DNA of 64,000 bases from Moelleriella libera RCEF 2490 (Eukaryota > Ascomycota > Sordariomycetes > Hypocreales > Clavicipitaceae). Location of the stretch: assembly GCA_001636675.1 (NCBI GenBank), contig AZGY01000006.1:1069257-1133256 (forward strand), written 5' to 3'. Positions within the stretch are counted from its first letter, which is position 1, and every line of letters begins with the position of its first letter. This document shows positions 1-10,619 of the stretch, one piece after another. The translations under genes were made by a program, and so were the position numbers. The notes below the pieces were generated by a model. The model was not told the DNA's origin. It did not search any database and saw only the letters and a list, made by a program, of their open reading frames with translations.

Positions 1-495
1 AATATGCAAGTGTCGGATCGGCTGCACCTCCTCTGGATGTGCATCAAGTCGCTTAGTGACTTTTTCGAAGCTCGCTTCCGCGACCCAGAAGTTGAGCGAC
101 CGCGCTTCTTGGTTGTTGTAGCATCGGACCTGGCCTACACGCTCATCACCGGCATCAAGCTACTGACGCTGCAGCTTCCTGGGTGGGATCTGCCGAGCAT
201 CACCCAAAAGCTGGACATGGTGACCATCTTCGGCAGGCAAATCGAGCATCTTCTTGAGGTCATCAACAAGCGAAGAAGCGGACTGCTCTCGCCCGACCGG
301 TGCGGGATCGAAGATCCGCTTGAGCGCCTCGTGCGGCTGATGAGGACGGCTCAAGAGCTGGTGAGCATGCACGTGAGTGGCGGATCACCACTGGCCATCG
401 TCGACGACGTAGGCAGCGTTGTCTGGCGAGACATGATGGGCGGATCCGCGTGGAACGTGGACGACGGCACGGGCTTGATTGATCTGGCGACATGA
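1..495 (+). CDS. C-terminal end of a probable fungal Zn2Cys6-type transcription factor (5' partial)
   Basis: An open frame runs in from the left edge and stops at TGA 493-495, giving about 164 residues. The ATG at position 4 is internal to the frame and is probably not the true start. The product is helical, with alternating hydrophobic and charged segments, and ends in an acidic, tryptophan-containing tail (SAWNVDDGTGLIDL). That tail resembles the C-terminal activation region of fungal-specific zinc-cluster regulators. No DNA-binding domain lies inside the window, so the family call rests on overall resemblance only. The gene converges with THI6 across a 675-bp gap. Confidence 0.45.
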   Translation, partial: NMQVSDRLHLLWMCIKSLSDFFEARFRDPEVERPRFLVVVASDLAYTLITGIKLLTLQLPGWDLPSITQKLDMVTIFGRQIEHLLEVINKRRSGLLSPDRCGIEDPLERLVRLMRTAQELVSMHVSGGSPLAIVDDVGSVVWRDMMGGSAWNVDDGTGLIDLAT

Positions 496-1170
496 CGTCA
501 GCTTCATGCGACGTTTGACCAATTGTATTTTCGACGGCGTCCGGGCTCTCAGGGTTGATGAAGCGTTTCTAATGCTGTACCATACAATTCGTTGCGTGTC
601 CAGAGGCAAGCTCAGGAGTGCGGCGACGGTGGATTGCCATTCGGGAAAAGGCGTACGAAAAGGAGGCACGACAGGGAAGTCGGGGTGGCAACACCTTCAA
701 AAAAATTGCATAGCGAACTGGTCCATTCACGCATCGTGTTAGTATGATGGCGTCAAGTTGGGGAAGCCGACATGTAAAGTATTGGGGAGATGGGCTGTAA
801 TGGAGACTGACAACTTGAAATCGACTTGGTAACACCACAACGTGGTTCCTATACTCTCATGGCTCGCTGCTCTTCTGAGAAGCCATTCGTTGCATGTCCC
901 TTGATCAGGTCGCCAATCACGTTGTATCTTGCGTGAGCGCACCCACCCATGCTCCAAGTAACGTCCGATCACAGACAAACTACACCATCACGGGCCACAT
1001 ATTCTCCATGCGTACAGCGTCACTCTTCTCTCTACTTTTACTGCGCGCTCGAGTGGCCGAAGCAGCGAGCCGCACAAGACGGCACCGCCGCCACTGTTTC
1101 CCATTGCTATAGCACGCTGCTCATCAGTGCAGTCCGCGTCTCTCTCTTTCCCCCCCCTCCTTTCCGACAT
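496..1170. other. Convergent intergenic gap
   Basis: This 675-bp stretch separates the stop of the left-edge gene from the stop of THI6 on the other strand. I see only short overlapping ORFs with no protein-like composition. It probably holds the two 3' UTRs. Confidence 0.5.
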
Positions 1171-3613
1171 TCATCGCTCGTCATGATCATCGTCTCCATC
1201 TTCTTCCACGGGTATCGCCGCCACCTTGGCCAGCACCAACCACCTCAGGTCGCCCCTCTCTGTAGCGCCGCGTATCCGATACAGCTCATCCAGAAAGGCT
1301 GGCACAAAAGTTCCGGGACCGTGGACGTCGGCCCGGGCGGCAGCCATCTCGGCGGCGACGCCAAACAGGACTGTGCCCGCGACGGCGGCCACAAAGGCGT
1401 CACCGCCACCATCGCCAGTCGTCGTCGTCGTCGTCGTCGTTGTTGTTGAGTAGGCAGCCACCATGGCGCTGAGGGTAGTGCCAAGCGTGCAGCCGGTGCC
1501 CGTGACGGCGCCGAGCAGCTCGTGCCCGTTGTCGACGCGCACCGTCCGGCGGTGGCCGTCGCTCACGAGGTCCGTCGCGCCGGTGAGCACGGCGACGCAG
1601 CGCTGCTGGCGGGCGACACGGCGCACGAGGCGCGCTCGCTGCGCCATATCCCCCCCGGGCGACGAAGAGGGTGAGGAGGAGTCGACCCCGTGCTGGACGA
1701 TGTTGCTCGCGCCGCTGACGGTGGCCAGCTCGGCGTAGTTGCCCTTGATGACGGCAAAGGAGCCGGCTGAGAGGAGGATCTGTACGGCTTGGCGACGAGT
1801 GGTGGTCGCACCGGCGCTGTAGGAGAAGTTGGGGATTATCAGATTTGGCAGTCGAGACTTTCCATGTTTGGCAATTCCACCCAAAGAAAGAAAGAAAGAG
1901 AAAAAAGTGAGAAGGAAAGAAAGGCGAGGAAAAAGGAGAAAAAAAAGGGGGCTGAAAAGGGAGCAACACAGCTTGGCAAGAGAGAAAAAAGAAAGGAGGC
2001 GTGTAGAGCTCACCCAACAGGATCGAAAACGATAGGCCGCCGTGCGGCATTGTACGCCCGTATGGCGTGGACGTAGTTGTCTAGTCCGTCGGGCGTGACG
2101 GTGCCCATGTTGACGAGCAGGCCGCCGCCGCCGATGGCGGCAAGATCGGGCGCTTCCCTGGCATACGTCGACATGATGGGGCTGGCGCCCACGGCGAGAG
2201 CGACATTGGCGGCAAAATTTTGCACGACCTAGATAGAAAGCCGACGACAGATGGGCACCATCAACAAATGTTTCATCTTTTTCTTCTTTTTCCCCCCTCA
2301 CAACAACAACAAGAAAACAACGCCGCATTTACATCAGAAAGCGGGCAGTGCTACTCACAAGGTTGGTCATGTTGTGCGAGAGGGGGTTCTTGGCGGCCAC
2401 GGCGCGGACGACGCGCGGGATCTTGGCCGTCATGACGATGCTCGCGAGGTTGCGGGCGGCCGAGGCCGGGTCCGGGCTGGCCATGATGGCGCTCACCACG
2501 GCAATACCGTCTAGGAAGCTACCGCCCTGCGACGACGACGACGGCGACGACGACGATAACGAGGTTGTCTGTGCGAGCACGCTGGCGGCGTTGCTGGCGT
2601 TGATGCCGCCGATGCATACTGTCGGCGTCGCGGGTGAGCCATCGTCCACGCGACGGCGCAGGGCATGCAGAATCTCGCTGACCCCCGCGGGGCCAATGAT
2701 GGATTTTGTGTCCCTTTTTCTGGAAGTAGCAGCAGCAGCAGCAGCAGACGCGATACTCGTTAGCAGTTTAATCCTGCGATAGCTCAACCACTCCCCCGTC
2801 CCACCCCTTTGTATTCTTGTACGTACGTCGGTGTCGCGTAGACAGTCCCTATGCCCAGGTAATCCGCGCCAGCCGCACACGCTGCCAGCGCCTCGGGCAC
2901 CGAGCTCGCCGTGACGCCAATGATCTTGTCTGGGCCGAGGAGCTGTCTGGCCTGCTGGACCCCTGTTTTTCCTCGTCCTCATCAGCCTGGCGTTGGTTTC
3001 AAGTGGTACATCGAGCGCAGCGAGGCCGGCCCGCGGCAGCCACCGGAGGCAGATGATGCAGTTCGACATATGCAGTTTAAGCTTGGTGCATGCCTCGAGC
3101 GCAGCGAGGACAGCCCGCCGCAGGCGACCCCCGGTCTTTTGCCACAGGAGAAGGAAGGGGGAGACTTGAGAGAGATGCATAAAGAAACAGTGAGGGGGAG
3201 AGAGAAAGCACAGAACGAGACAGAGAAGGGGGGGAAGAAAGCGAGCAGGAGACCGAAGGAGGAGACAGAGAAGAAGACAGGGGAAGGAGGAAAGGAGATG
3301 GTGGCCTTTGCACACACACACGCACGCACGCACCCATATCGTCTTGTCCGATGTGCACGCCCTCGCAGCCCACCTCTACCGCCACATCGACGCGGTCGTT
3401 GATGAGCAGCGGCACGCGGTACTTTTGCGCGACGCGGTGCAGCGCGCGCGCCGCGGCGACGACGTCTGCTCGCGCGCCATGCTTGTCGCGGTACTGCACC
3501 ACCGTGACGCCCCCGGCGAGAGCGGCCTCGACGATCTGCTCGAGCTTGCGGCTGCCGAGGATGGCGGGCGTCGAGTCTGTCACGAGGTAGAGCGAGTAGT
3601 CCACCACGGGCAT
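1171..3613 (-). CDS. THI6: Bifunctional thiamine-phosphate synthase / hydroxyethylthiazole kinase
   Basis: Thi6 joins the pyrimidine and thiazole moieties to make thiamine phosphate and also phosphorylates hydroxyethylthiazole. Five exons on the minus strand (3613-3334, 2962-2827, 2719-2359, 2228-2014, 1816-1171) join in frame to 545 residues, close to the usual ~540. The ThiE half shows YLVTDS, VQYRDK, NDRVDVA, HIGQDD and GIGTVYATPT. The ThiM half shows NPLSHNMTNLV, VFDPVGAGATTTRR, VIKGNYAEL and TGTGCTLG, which contains the catalytic cysteine of thiazole kinases. Two features are odd. Intron 1 is 371 nt, against 107-197 nt for the others, and contains two GC-rich repeat elements. A run of ten threonines (microsatellite at about 1419-1449) interrupts the ThiM domain just after the catalytic motif. 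The start at 3613 gives MPVVDYSLYLVTDS, the normal family N-terminus. Third codon positions are strongly GC-biased. Confidence 0.93.
1419..1449. repeat. GTC/GTT trinucleotide tract coding for polythreonine
   Basis: A run of GTC then GTT triplets on the plus strand reads as GAC/AAC in one frame and as ten consecutive ACG/ACA-type threonine codons in the THI6 frame. It sits in exon 5 between the TGTGCTLG kinase motif and the next conserved helix. A length change would add or remove threonines without shifting the frame. Confidence 0.8.
3011..3053 (+). repeat. GC-rich short element, copy in THI6 intron 1 (form A)
   Basis: This reads TCGAGCGCAGCGAGG, then a GCCCGCGGCAGC-like core, then CCGGAGGCA, the same order as the copies in the 60.4-61.4 kb array. 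It has a few substitutions (CCGGCC for CCAGCC, CACC for GCGC). It lies wholly inside the enlarged first intron of THI6, in the orientation antisense to the gene. Array-type spacer sequence does not flank it, which suggests it was inserted separately. Confidence 0.8.
3095..3134 (+). repeat. GC-rich short element, truncated form B copy in THI6 intron 1
   Basis: This second copy lies about 80 bp from the first. It matches the first part of the 55-bp form at 24891-24945 and 59118-59172 (in reverse): TCGAGCGCAGCGAGGACAG, then CCCGCCGCAGGCGACCCCCGG. It then diverges, so the outer GCCTCCGGCGGCC arm is missing. It shares the orientation of its neighbour. Confidence 0.8.
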
Positions 3614-6466
3614 TGTCGGTGTGCGGAGGCGAGGCGAAAAGGGGCAGCAAGTGAGTGGCTGAGTTGAGTGAGACAATAAATGAGCGTGTGAGAGGTAGGT
3701 AAGTAAGTGAGTGAGTGAGTGAGTGAGTGGATGAGTGAGTGAGTGAATGAATGAGTGCCGAATCGAGTGGTCCACACACGCACACGCACACACACAATGC
3801 TTGGGTTCCACTCGGGACGGACAGCGCCGCCGCCGTCGCCGCCGTCGCTGCGATGACACAATGCTGCTCTCCAGTCACGACATGGCGAGGCGCACGGAAA
3901 CTTCACAAACCATAGAGGTACGCTCATGAATTCTCTGCTGGCCTCATTCAAGCTCACTACTTCCCCCTTCCCCCCTCTTCGATGGCGGTCAAGTCTGTCG
4001 GTGAAGAGTGGTGGCGAGTCTAGGCCCTATGGCGGCGTCACGCAATCGCCTTTCGGGATCTCTTGATGAACCGCCAGCAGAATGCAGTAATCGCGCGCCC
4101 GCGCATCCGGAGAGAGGGGATTCACGCACTTCACCGTCCTCAGTCCTGATGTCAGATGGAAACCGCGAATAAACACTCAGCAAAAACACGTCAAGCCCTC
4201 CCTCTCGTCTTGTGGATGTGGCCGGCTCTCAAACCTGTCTTACAAGCTGCTTGCCTGCTCGCTCGACGTTATTGTCCAGAGCGTTCCGTTTGCTGTGGTC
4301 TCCCTCCGCCGCAGCCCGAGTCATGTACGATGCAACTTTTCAATCAATGGATGAACTGGCTGAGGAGTCATCATGCTGCCGCATCTACGTAGACGGCCAC
4401 TGCCAGCCTTTGCCTGCAATGATACCAGACACATACAGGGTCCCTTGGAAAAAAACCCACGTCAATAGAGAACGACTACGTTTGGGTTTCAGCTGTACAA
4501 AGAACGACCGCTACATGAGATACAAAGACAAGGCTCCAAGACTGCATGTACTCTACGCCCCGTGGGCGTTGAATAGGATTTTTTTTTTTTTCGGCTCTCT
4601 GCCTGCTTTGAGATCTGGGCTCTGGTCCGCAGTTCAAGTGTCCGAGCCACTGCTCCGCGCCGTCGTCACCATCATCATCATCATCACGTTTCCAGGACAC
4701 TCTCGGCCCGTTATGCATCATGAATCATGCCGCCGCCACGCTCGCAGGAGCCCCGAAGACCACGTCCGCGGTCCATGATGCGCCTCGTCTCTGTTCATGG
4801 CCAATTTATCTGCCCATGTACCCTTATGGCTCGGCTTTTCACACCGAGAACTCAACGGCCAAAGGCGTGCATTACTCCGAGGCGTGTCACTTACACGACC
4901 GGCCGGCAAGGGCTCCGTGCGGCAGTGCATCACGCTGCGTTGCGTTCAGGCTTCGGTATGCATGCACATAAAACCGAGCCGCCACCACCACCACCACCTT
5001 GCCTGCGCCCGATTTCGTGCAGCAACATGAAAGATCTAGTTGGCAAAAGAAAAGAAAAAAATACGCATCCAGTGGAAAGAGTGCACAACTTGGCTGGGCA
5101 TTTTAATCCGATCCCTCTCTCCGAGGCCGAGCGTGTTTTCTCGGAGCTATACCACAATGTCACACGGCACGTTGTATGTAGACCTGCCACCTGCCCTGCC
5201 TTGTTCTGTACCACGCGCTCCCTCACCTGACAGCGCCGACACAAAACCCTTTGCGTGCTGCGGCTCGTGTAATCCCGGAAATCCGATAGTATTGCCACTT
5301 GAATTTTGAATAATCATCATTTGGGGGGAAGAACAGTCATCTCGGTGTTCCGAGACACAGCTCATGTTCTGCAATGCCAAGAAAAGAAAAAAGCAAAAAA
5401 CACGGCATGTGGCATTTGTTGCATGCAGCTTGGGCACACAACACACCCACGTAGAGAAATAACCATCCCCCCTCCCCCCTTCCAAAGAAAATTGAATGGT
5501 TAAAAATTGAAACGAAAAGAACCCGGATGAGAAGGAAAAGAAGAAAAAAAATTGGAGACTCAGCCCCCCCCAAAAGCCCAGTCGGAATTGGGCTTACTTG
5601 CACCTACCCACCCTTGCCGGTTCTCAGGTGCCATCAACAGGGGAGGATTCGCCCCCAAATATATCATGTATGTCTCGGACGGGAGCTACGATTACCGGCA
5701 TGCCTGCCTTTGGCCTTGTTCCACATCGGGTAAACAACGAGACAGGGGGGTGGTCGAGGTGGGCTTGTGTTCAAAGCCAACAGAGAGGCCAGGCAGGTAC
5801 GTACCTAGATATGCATGCATCGTTGTATGATTCGTGCCATGTCGGCAAATCACCTCCATATTCAATGGACGTGTTCGGTTTCATGGTGTCGACTTTATTG
5901 ACGTTTGGCAACGTATTTCCGTATATGGAACTAGGCCATACAGGTCGTGACGGGGATTGCAGCAAAGAATAACGGGACAGTTACGAGGGACTGCACGCGC
6001 CAACTCACTGGCTTGTGCAGAGCAATGAGCACAGGTGCTACCACATATGCTTCCTGCAACGTTTCCAATCCCCGAGCATGACGTCTCGACTCACCGCGGA
6101 TTTCTCTGGTCGCTTCCGTCTTGCCACAAACTACCGAGAGCTTCTTTTCGCGATACGGGAGAAAAGCCGCCCAGAACAGTAGACGTGACATCTGGGAACG
6201 CGCACCGCAGGGCTCAGACCTCGCAAACAGTGACAACCATGTTCAATACTCCGCGTAGCTACAGAGACTCTCGACGTGTAACTTAATCGGCTCTTTCCAT
6301 TCATGCTATGCAAATGTCTTGTCCTCTACATGCTGCCTGCTATGACAAATCATCAAACTCATTCCGACAGACTTTTTATGAGATCCCATCGACGTGATAG
6401 AAGGGGAAGGAAAGGGAAAAAAAAAAAAAAGGACAGGCTTGACGAGGCTTGACGAGCATCATGCTC
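3614..6466. other. Intergenic region upstream of THI6, with simple repeats
   Basis: About 2.85 kb without a supported gene, between the THI6 start and the 3' end of the PLP/rhodanese gene, which are both on the minus strand. Next to THI6 there is a GAGT-type tetranucleotide tract at about 3652-3757, a CA-rich tract at about 3772-3797 and a GCC-rich stretch near 3826-3850. These lie in the likely promoter or 5' leader of THI6. The remaining ORFs (up to 188 aa) look random. I see no conserved TPP-riboswitch core here. Confidence 0.5.
3652..3757. repeat. GAGT/GTAA tetranucleotide microsatellite
   Basis: An imperfect tandem tract of GAGT, with GTAA, GGAT and GAAT variants, lies 40-145 bp upstream of the THI6 start codon. 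In the gene's sense it is a CTCA-rich, pyrimidine/purine alternating leader. Confidence 0.75.
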
Positions 6467-8497
6467 CTAACTCGATGCATAGCTGAGAGGCTGGGCCGAG
6501 ACTGCCAACGAACTCGATTGGGATGAGTTCATGTTGTCAGTATCCCTGCTGAGCTGAAGTCTCAACTGGTCTTGGTGCTGCGCTGCGTCTGCTAGAGACT
6601 GCGTAGCTGATTGCCTCATCCTGCGGAGGACATCGTATCCGCCCCGAATGCTCATAGCCTCAAAGTTTCTAGCTCGGAGAACACTATTGGCCACTCGGGA
6701 GCTGTCACCGTCGTAGCACAGCAACAGGACACGTTTCTTTTCGAGGAGTGACTTGATCGGCTGGTTGGGGTTCTTGAACGTATTCTCCAATCTCTCCCAC
6801 AAAGCTTTGAGCACTTGGGGGTCGAAGAACGGACTGCCTTGCTCCTTTTCCACGAATGGAATGTTGGTAGATCCGGACACGTGGAATTCCTCGAAATCTG
6901 CTGGTTGGCGGAGATCAATGATGGTGGTATCAGACTTGGGACGGTCCGTCCTTCCATCTAAAAGAACGTCGCTGGCGACCGCCTTGCTGACGGGAAAGAA
7001 TGTGCTCAGCGCCTCGGAAGCATCCAGCTCCCACGCTTCGTCGTAGCGATAACTGTCGACACCGAGAAGTTCCTAGACGACTCTGGTCAACACTTTTTTC
7101 CCTTTTTGTTTTCCCTCACGGCCCGGCGCCCGCCCGCGTCACTCACCTTATTTGTGATGGCTGGGAAGAATGCCTCGCCCAGTTTCTCAAAGTACTCATC
7201 GACGTACTGATAAGGCAAATCGCAGCATAAAAAGGCACAGTGAACCTCGCCGTCGGGGCCAGCCAAGTCGGACAGGGTCCGGTCCGCCTTGCGCTTCTCG
7301 ATGCACTGGAAGAGGCCTTGCAGGTTGAACCCAGAGGACGGGCCACATACAATGCCCTGTCGAATGAGGTGCGCAGACTGCAAATAGGATTTCCAAGAGC
7401 CAACCTCCTCAATTGCGTCCACCGCCTCTCGCCATGGGAATTTGACTGGGCGGAGGAGGCCGTGCGAGCGCGGCCCCGGAACACGATCGCCTGGTGCAGT
7501 GCAGACCCTGGTCTCGGTCAGAATCGCCGTGCAGTCAAGCGTCACCGACTTTTTCTCTTACCCAAGTCTAAAGACGCTCGGTTTTTTTTCTTTGAAAAAG
7601 GTGCCGAGACCGGTCATGGTGCCTGAGCTGCAGGTCAGCATGCGCTCTGGCTCGGCAGGTCTGGGGGCGACTCACCCGATGTGCCCATGCCTGCGCAAAT
7701 GAGAGTAATTTCGGGCAGTTGCTTCAAGATCTGGGGGCCCGTCCATCTCATGTGGGATTTCCAGTTCTGCAAAGATCACGTGAGTACTCGCGTCGATGGT
7801 GTGCTGGTGATGGCTCTTGCTCACATTGTCATTCTCATACTGATTTGGATTGATAACGGCGGAGTCAGACTCCTGCGCGAGCCTATAGGCTGCTCGGATG
7901 CCCCCGCGCTCGTCTAGGGGCTCTGGCTGCGATGGGCCGCCAAACAGGGTGCTGTGGCCATGATTAGCTTCAAGGAGAGAGATGGGGGATCAGGACGGCG
8001 TTGGTACGCAGGGGAGGCGGGGAGGGGGGCGCTGACATGTTGATGCCAAACAGTTGCATGAGACGGATCTTGGCCAGGCTGGTTTTGTTGCTCAAGTATG
8101 CCCGAACATCGTCCACTCCATAAAAGGCACGGGATACCAACGACATGGACAGCACGGTCGATCCGGAACTGTATTCTACCAGGGTCTTTGTCTTGCCGCA
8201 GTCGACGCTATTCTCGAGCAGATTCAGGGCTGAGATTCAGCCTGGTCAGAAATCTGGGCGGGTCCACGCACGCAGGGAAGCAAGGCGACCGGGCGGCGTC
8301 TTACCTGGCATCGATTTGACATTGTTGGCAGGGTGCATCGTCATCATCTTGGCGTAGATGCGGACGCCATCGCCGCGGTACGGGTTGAGACATTCCGGTA
8401 TCTCGACCAGGGCCAACGGCGGCCCCGAATCCGGATCGAAGTACTTCTGGACCGAGTTGGGCCCCTTGTACACGTTGAGACAGTTGCTTTCGTCCAT
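6467..8497 (-). CDS. PLP-dependent (cysteine synthase/tryptophan synthase beta fold) enzyme fused to a C-terminal rhodanese domain
   Basis: Seven minus-strand exons (8497-8305, 8229-8037, 7951-7825, 7766-7676, 7622-7562, 7507-7147, 7072-6467) join in frame to 543 residues. The N-terminal ~330 residues form a fold-type II PLP domain. NNVKSMP places the Schiff-base lysine at about K61. EYSSGSTVLSM is the substrate-binding loop, ICAGMGTSGT is a glycine-rich phosphate loop, and VCTAPGDRVPGPR follows. The last ~200 residues form a rhodanese module with IIDLRQPADFEEFHVSGSTN and CYDGDSSR, whose active cysteine is about C461. A sulfur-transfer role coupling a cysteine-synthase-like reaction to persulfide chemistry is inferred; the substrate is unknown. 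ATG 8497 (MDESNCLNVYKGPNS) is the best start, although an upstream exon cannot be excluded. The intron 2 donor, GTCAGC, is weak. Confidence 0.88.
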
Positions 8498-10619
8498 GAT
8501 TGGCACGGCTTTGGGCAGGCTCTCTGTTGGAAGCGATGCGGTGTGCGTGCGGGTGTGTGCGTGCGTGCGTCGAGGGGGGGGAGGGTTGCTATCTTGGACG
8601 ATAGCGTCACGCTCTTTGAGCCTGCAGAAGAAGTGTTACAACGTGAGGCTTGTCAGCAACAAGGAGAAGTAAGCCAGCCAACCTGCGTCTGCTGATCGGT
8701 GGCGAGATAAGGAGAGGCAGAGCCGGCCCAGGGAAGAGCAGCCGGGGTACTTATTCTGCAGCACCTGGTGCTGAACAGGAGCGGATCTCTGAACAAGCAT
8801 GATCCATCCGAGCAGTGAAGTTCAGGAAGGGGAGGAGAAAAAAAAAAGCGCAGACTTGCATAAAGCCGTGAAGCCGGAGCTTTCCCACGCTTAATGGGGA
8901 AAAGACCCAACGGTTCACGGCCTCTGCAACGTGATTCATGAAGAACAACGGCCCAGCGTTTTGGCGCCGACGGCAATGGCTTGCTGTGTTCCACTTTCAG
9001 CTTCCTCGCTTTCGTCATGATCATGATGCCCAGTCCACAAGAGGAAGTGATGCGTCTCGTAGCGAGGAATCATCCTTGGTCCGGATTGGGGTCCCCCCCC
9101 CTCCTCTCTCACCCCTGTTCGACAAGCAGACTGTTCAAATAGTCCCGATCATGGATGGGTCTGAGAGCTACATACGTGGCAAAGCTGGTGCTGCGGTTAT
9201 TCGTCCGTACTTTTGTAACTCCCGGGCTTGCTTTTTTTTTTATCAGATCCTGTATGCCCCTGGAAGATGTCTCGACGACAAGATGCTGCGGCAGCATGAC
9301 CATGCAGAGCACCCTGTTGAACATGACGCGCAACGTTTGCAGGCTCAGTCGCGTGACTTTTTGCCCATGATGAAGAAAAAAAAAGAAAAGATCATTGGAG
9401 CCATCAAGGTGCCAATCGAGTCACCCCGTCACAGCTGGCAAGAAAATCCAAGCTGAAGCGAAAGCAGTCTTCTTTGCGCGAGATCCGAGGGGATACCAGA
9501 TGGTCGAACCCCGGCATGGTTACGTCGGATTTAGAATCGGACGACCTTGATAGTTGATCGTACCTGCCTCGCTGGGTGTCGGCGGTCCATGGGTCCTTTT
9601 CGTCGGCCATGTCACTCGCGATGGCTCCGCGGTCGTTGATGGGCCGAGCAGGGGTGACGCTGTGGATCAAGGACCAGGGCCGATCTATTCCCGTTTGGGC
9701 CTCCTTCTAGCTTGCGCCACCATATCAGTTGAAACAATGCAGATGGAGAGCAGTTCTTCTCAAATAAGCTCAAAGTCTCTCAAACTAAGGCCGAGTTCTC
9801 TACGTGAGTGGCGTGCCCAGGAACCTCAAGAGATTGCCGTGTTTGATCCCAACTCGTCTCGGCACATGCAAATCGTATACCGAAGGAGGGCTGTCTCCAC
9901 TCACCCTGTCGGCTCCCCGTCTTAAGCTTATTATTGCTGGCATGCACTTCAGCGTAGCCTTTTTTTTTTTTTTCCCCTGCCGCTTCCATCATCATGTACT
10001 GTCAGCTCGGCAACCGAGCAGTTCGAAGCAAGAGTCGGGCAACACAAGACTTGTTTCCCGTTAACAACAGCTGCATATAGGGAGGCTGTGTCCCTTTTGC
10101 CGACATTTCTCTTACATAAAAGAAAAGAAATCGGGATTTTTTTGCTACATCTCCGTGCCGCAAGTTGAGCCCGTATACGTCCTTTTTTACTTCTCCAAAT
10201 CTGGTATCAATGTTTTGCCTCGTCTAATCTGGAGGGCGAACCTCAATGGAGAATAATGACGCTGCTTTTTCCTCGTCAATGCCCGCCAACATGGTTGGCA
10301 GGCGTTGCGCTAAGACACACGCGTCTGAGCATTGACTCGTAAATGATACCAGGTCATAGGGGTTCGCAAATTTCCGTCTACTCCCCTGGTTTTCTTTGCT
10401 ACAATGTCTCAGAATCCTGTCCCGCTCCCAGTACTATGCATTGTATGTATCTCATCTGTCGTCTGTCTCACAAACCTTTCCTAATTGGCCGAAACTCCGA
10501 CATGCCTACCATTCAGAGTGCATCTTGACCTTTGAAAGATCTTCAACGCTGCCCCTCCCCCCCTTCAAAGCTTTGGTTTGAGCCATTGCTTCCGACACCT
10601 TTCTCTCCAACTTTTCAGA
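8498..10619. other. Divergent intergenic region (PLP/rhodanese gene and MFS gene promoters)
   Basis: About 2.1 kb between two divergently transcribed genes. It holds short poly-T/A tracts (for example 9232-9241 and 9960-9974) and a pyrimidine-rich leader just before the MFS start. No ORF here has protein-like composition. It should contain both promoters and 5' UTRs. Confidence 0.5.

Noticed and set aside
2961..2985. Hammerhead ribozyme or TPP-riboswitch core in THI6 intron 1 (CTGATGA on the minus strand)
   Set aside because: CTGATGA lies ~20 nt before the acceptor and fits a branch point. The helices and GAAA/NUH parts of a hammerhead, and the paired CUGAGA and ACCUGAUCU-type parts of a TPP aptamer, are not found.
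9490..9520. tRNA-like B box (GGTCGAACCCC)
   Set aside because: No matching A box or acceptor stem could be laid out around it. I found no convincing tRNA anywhere in the window.
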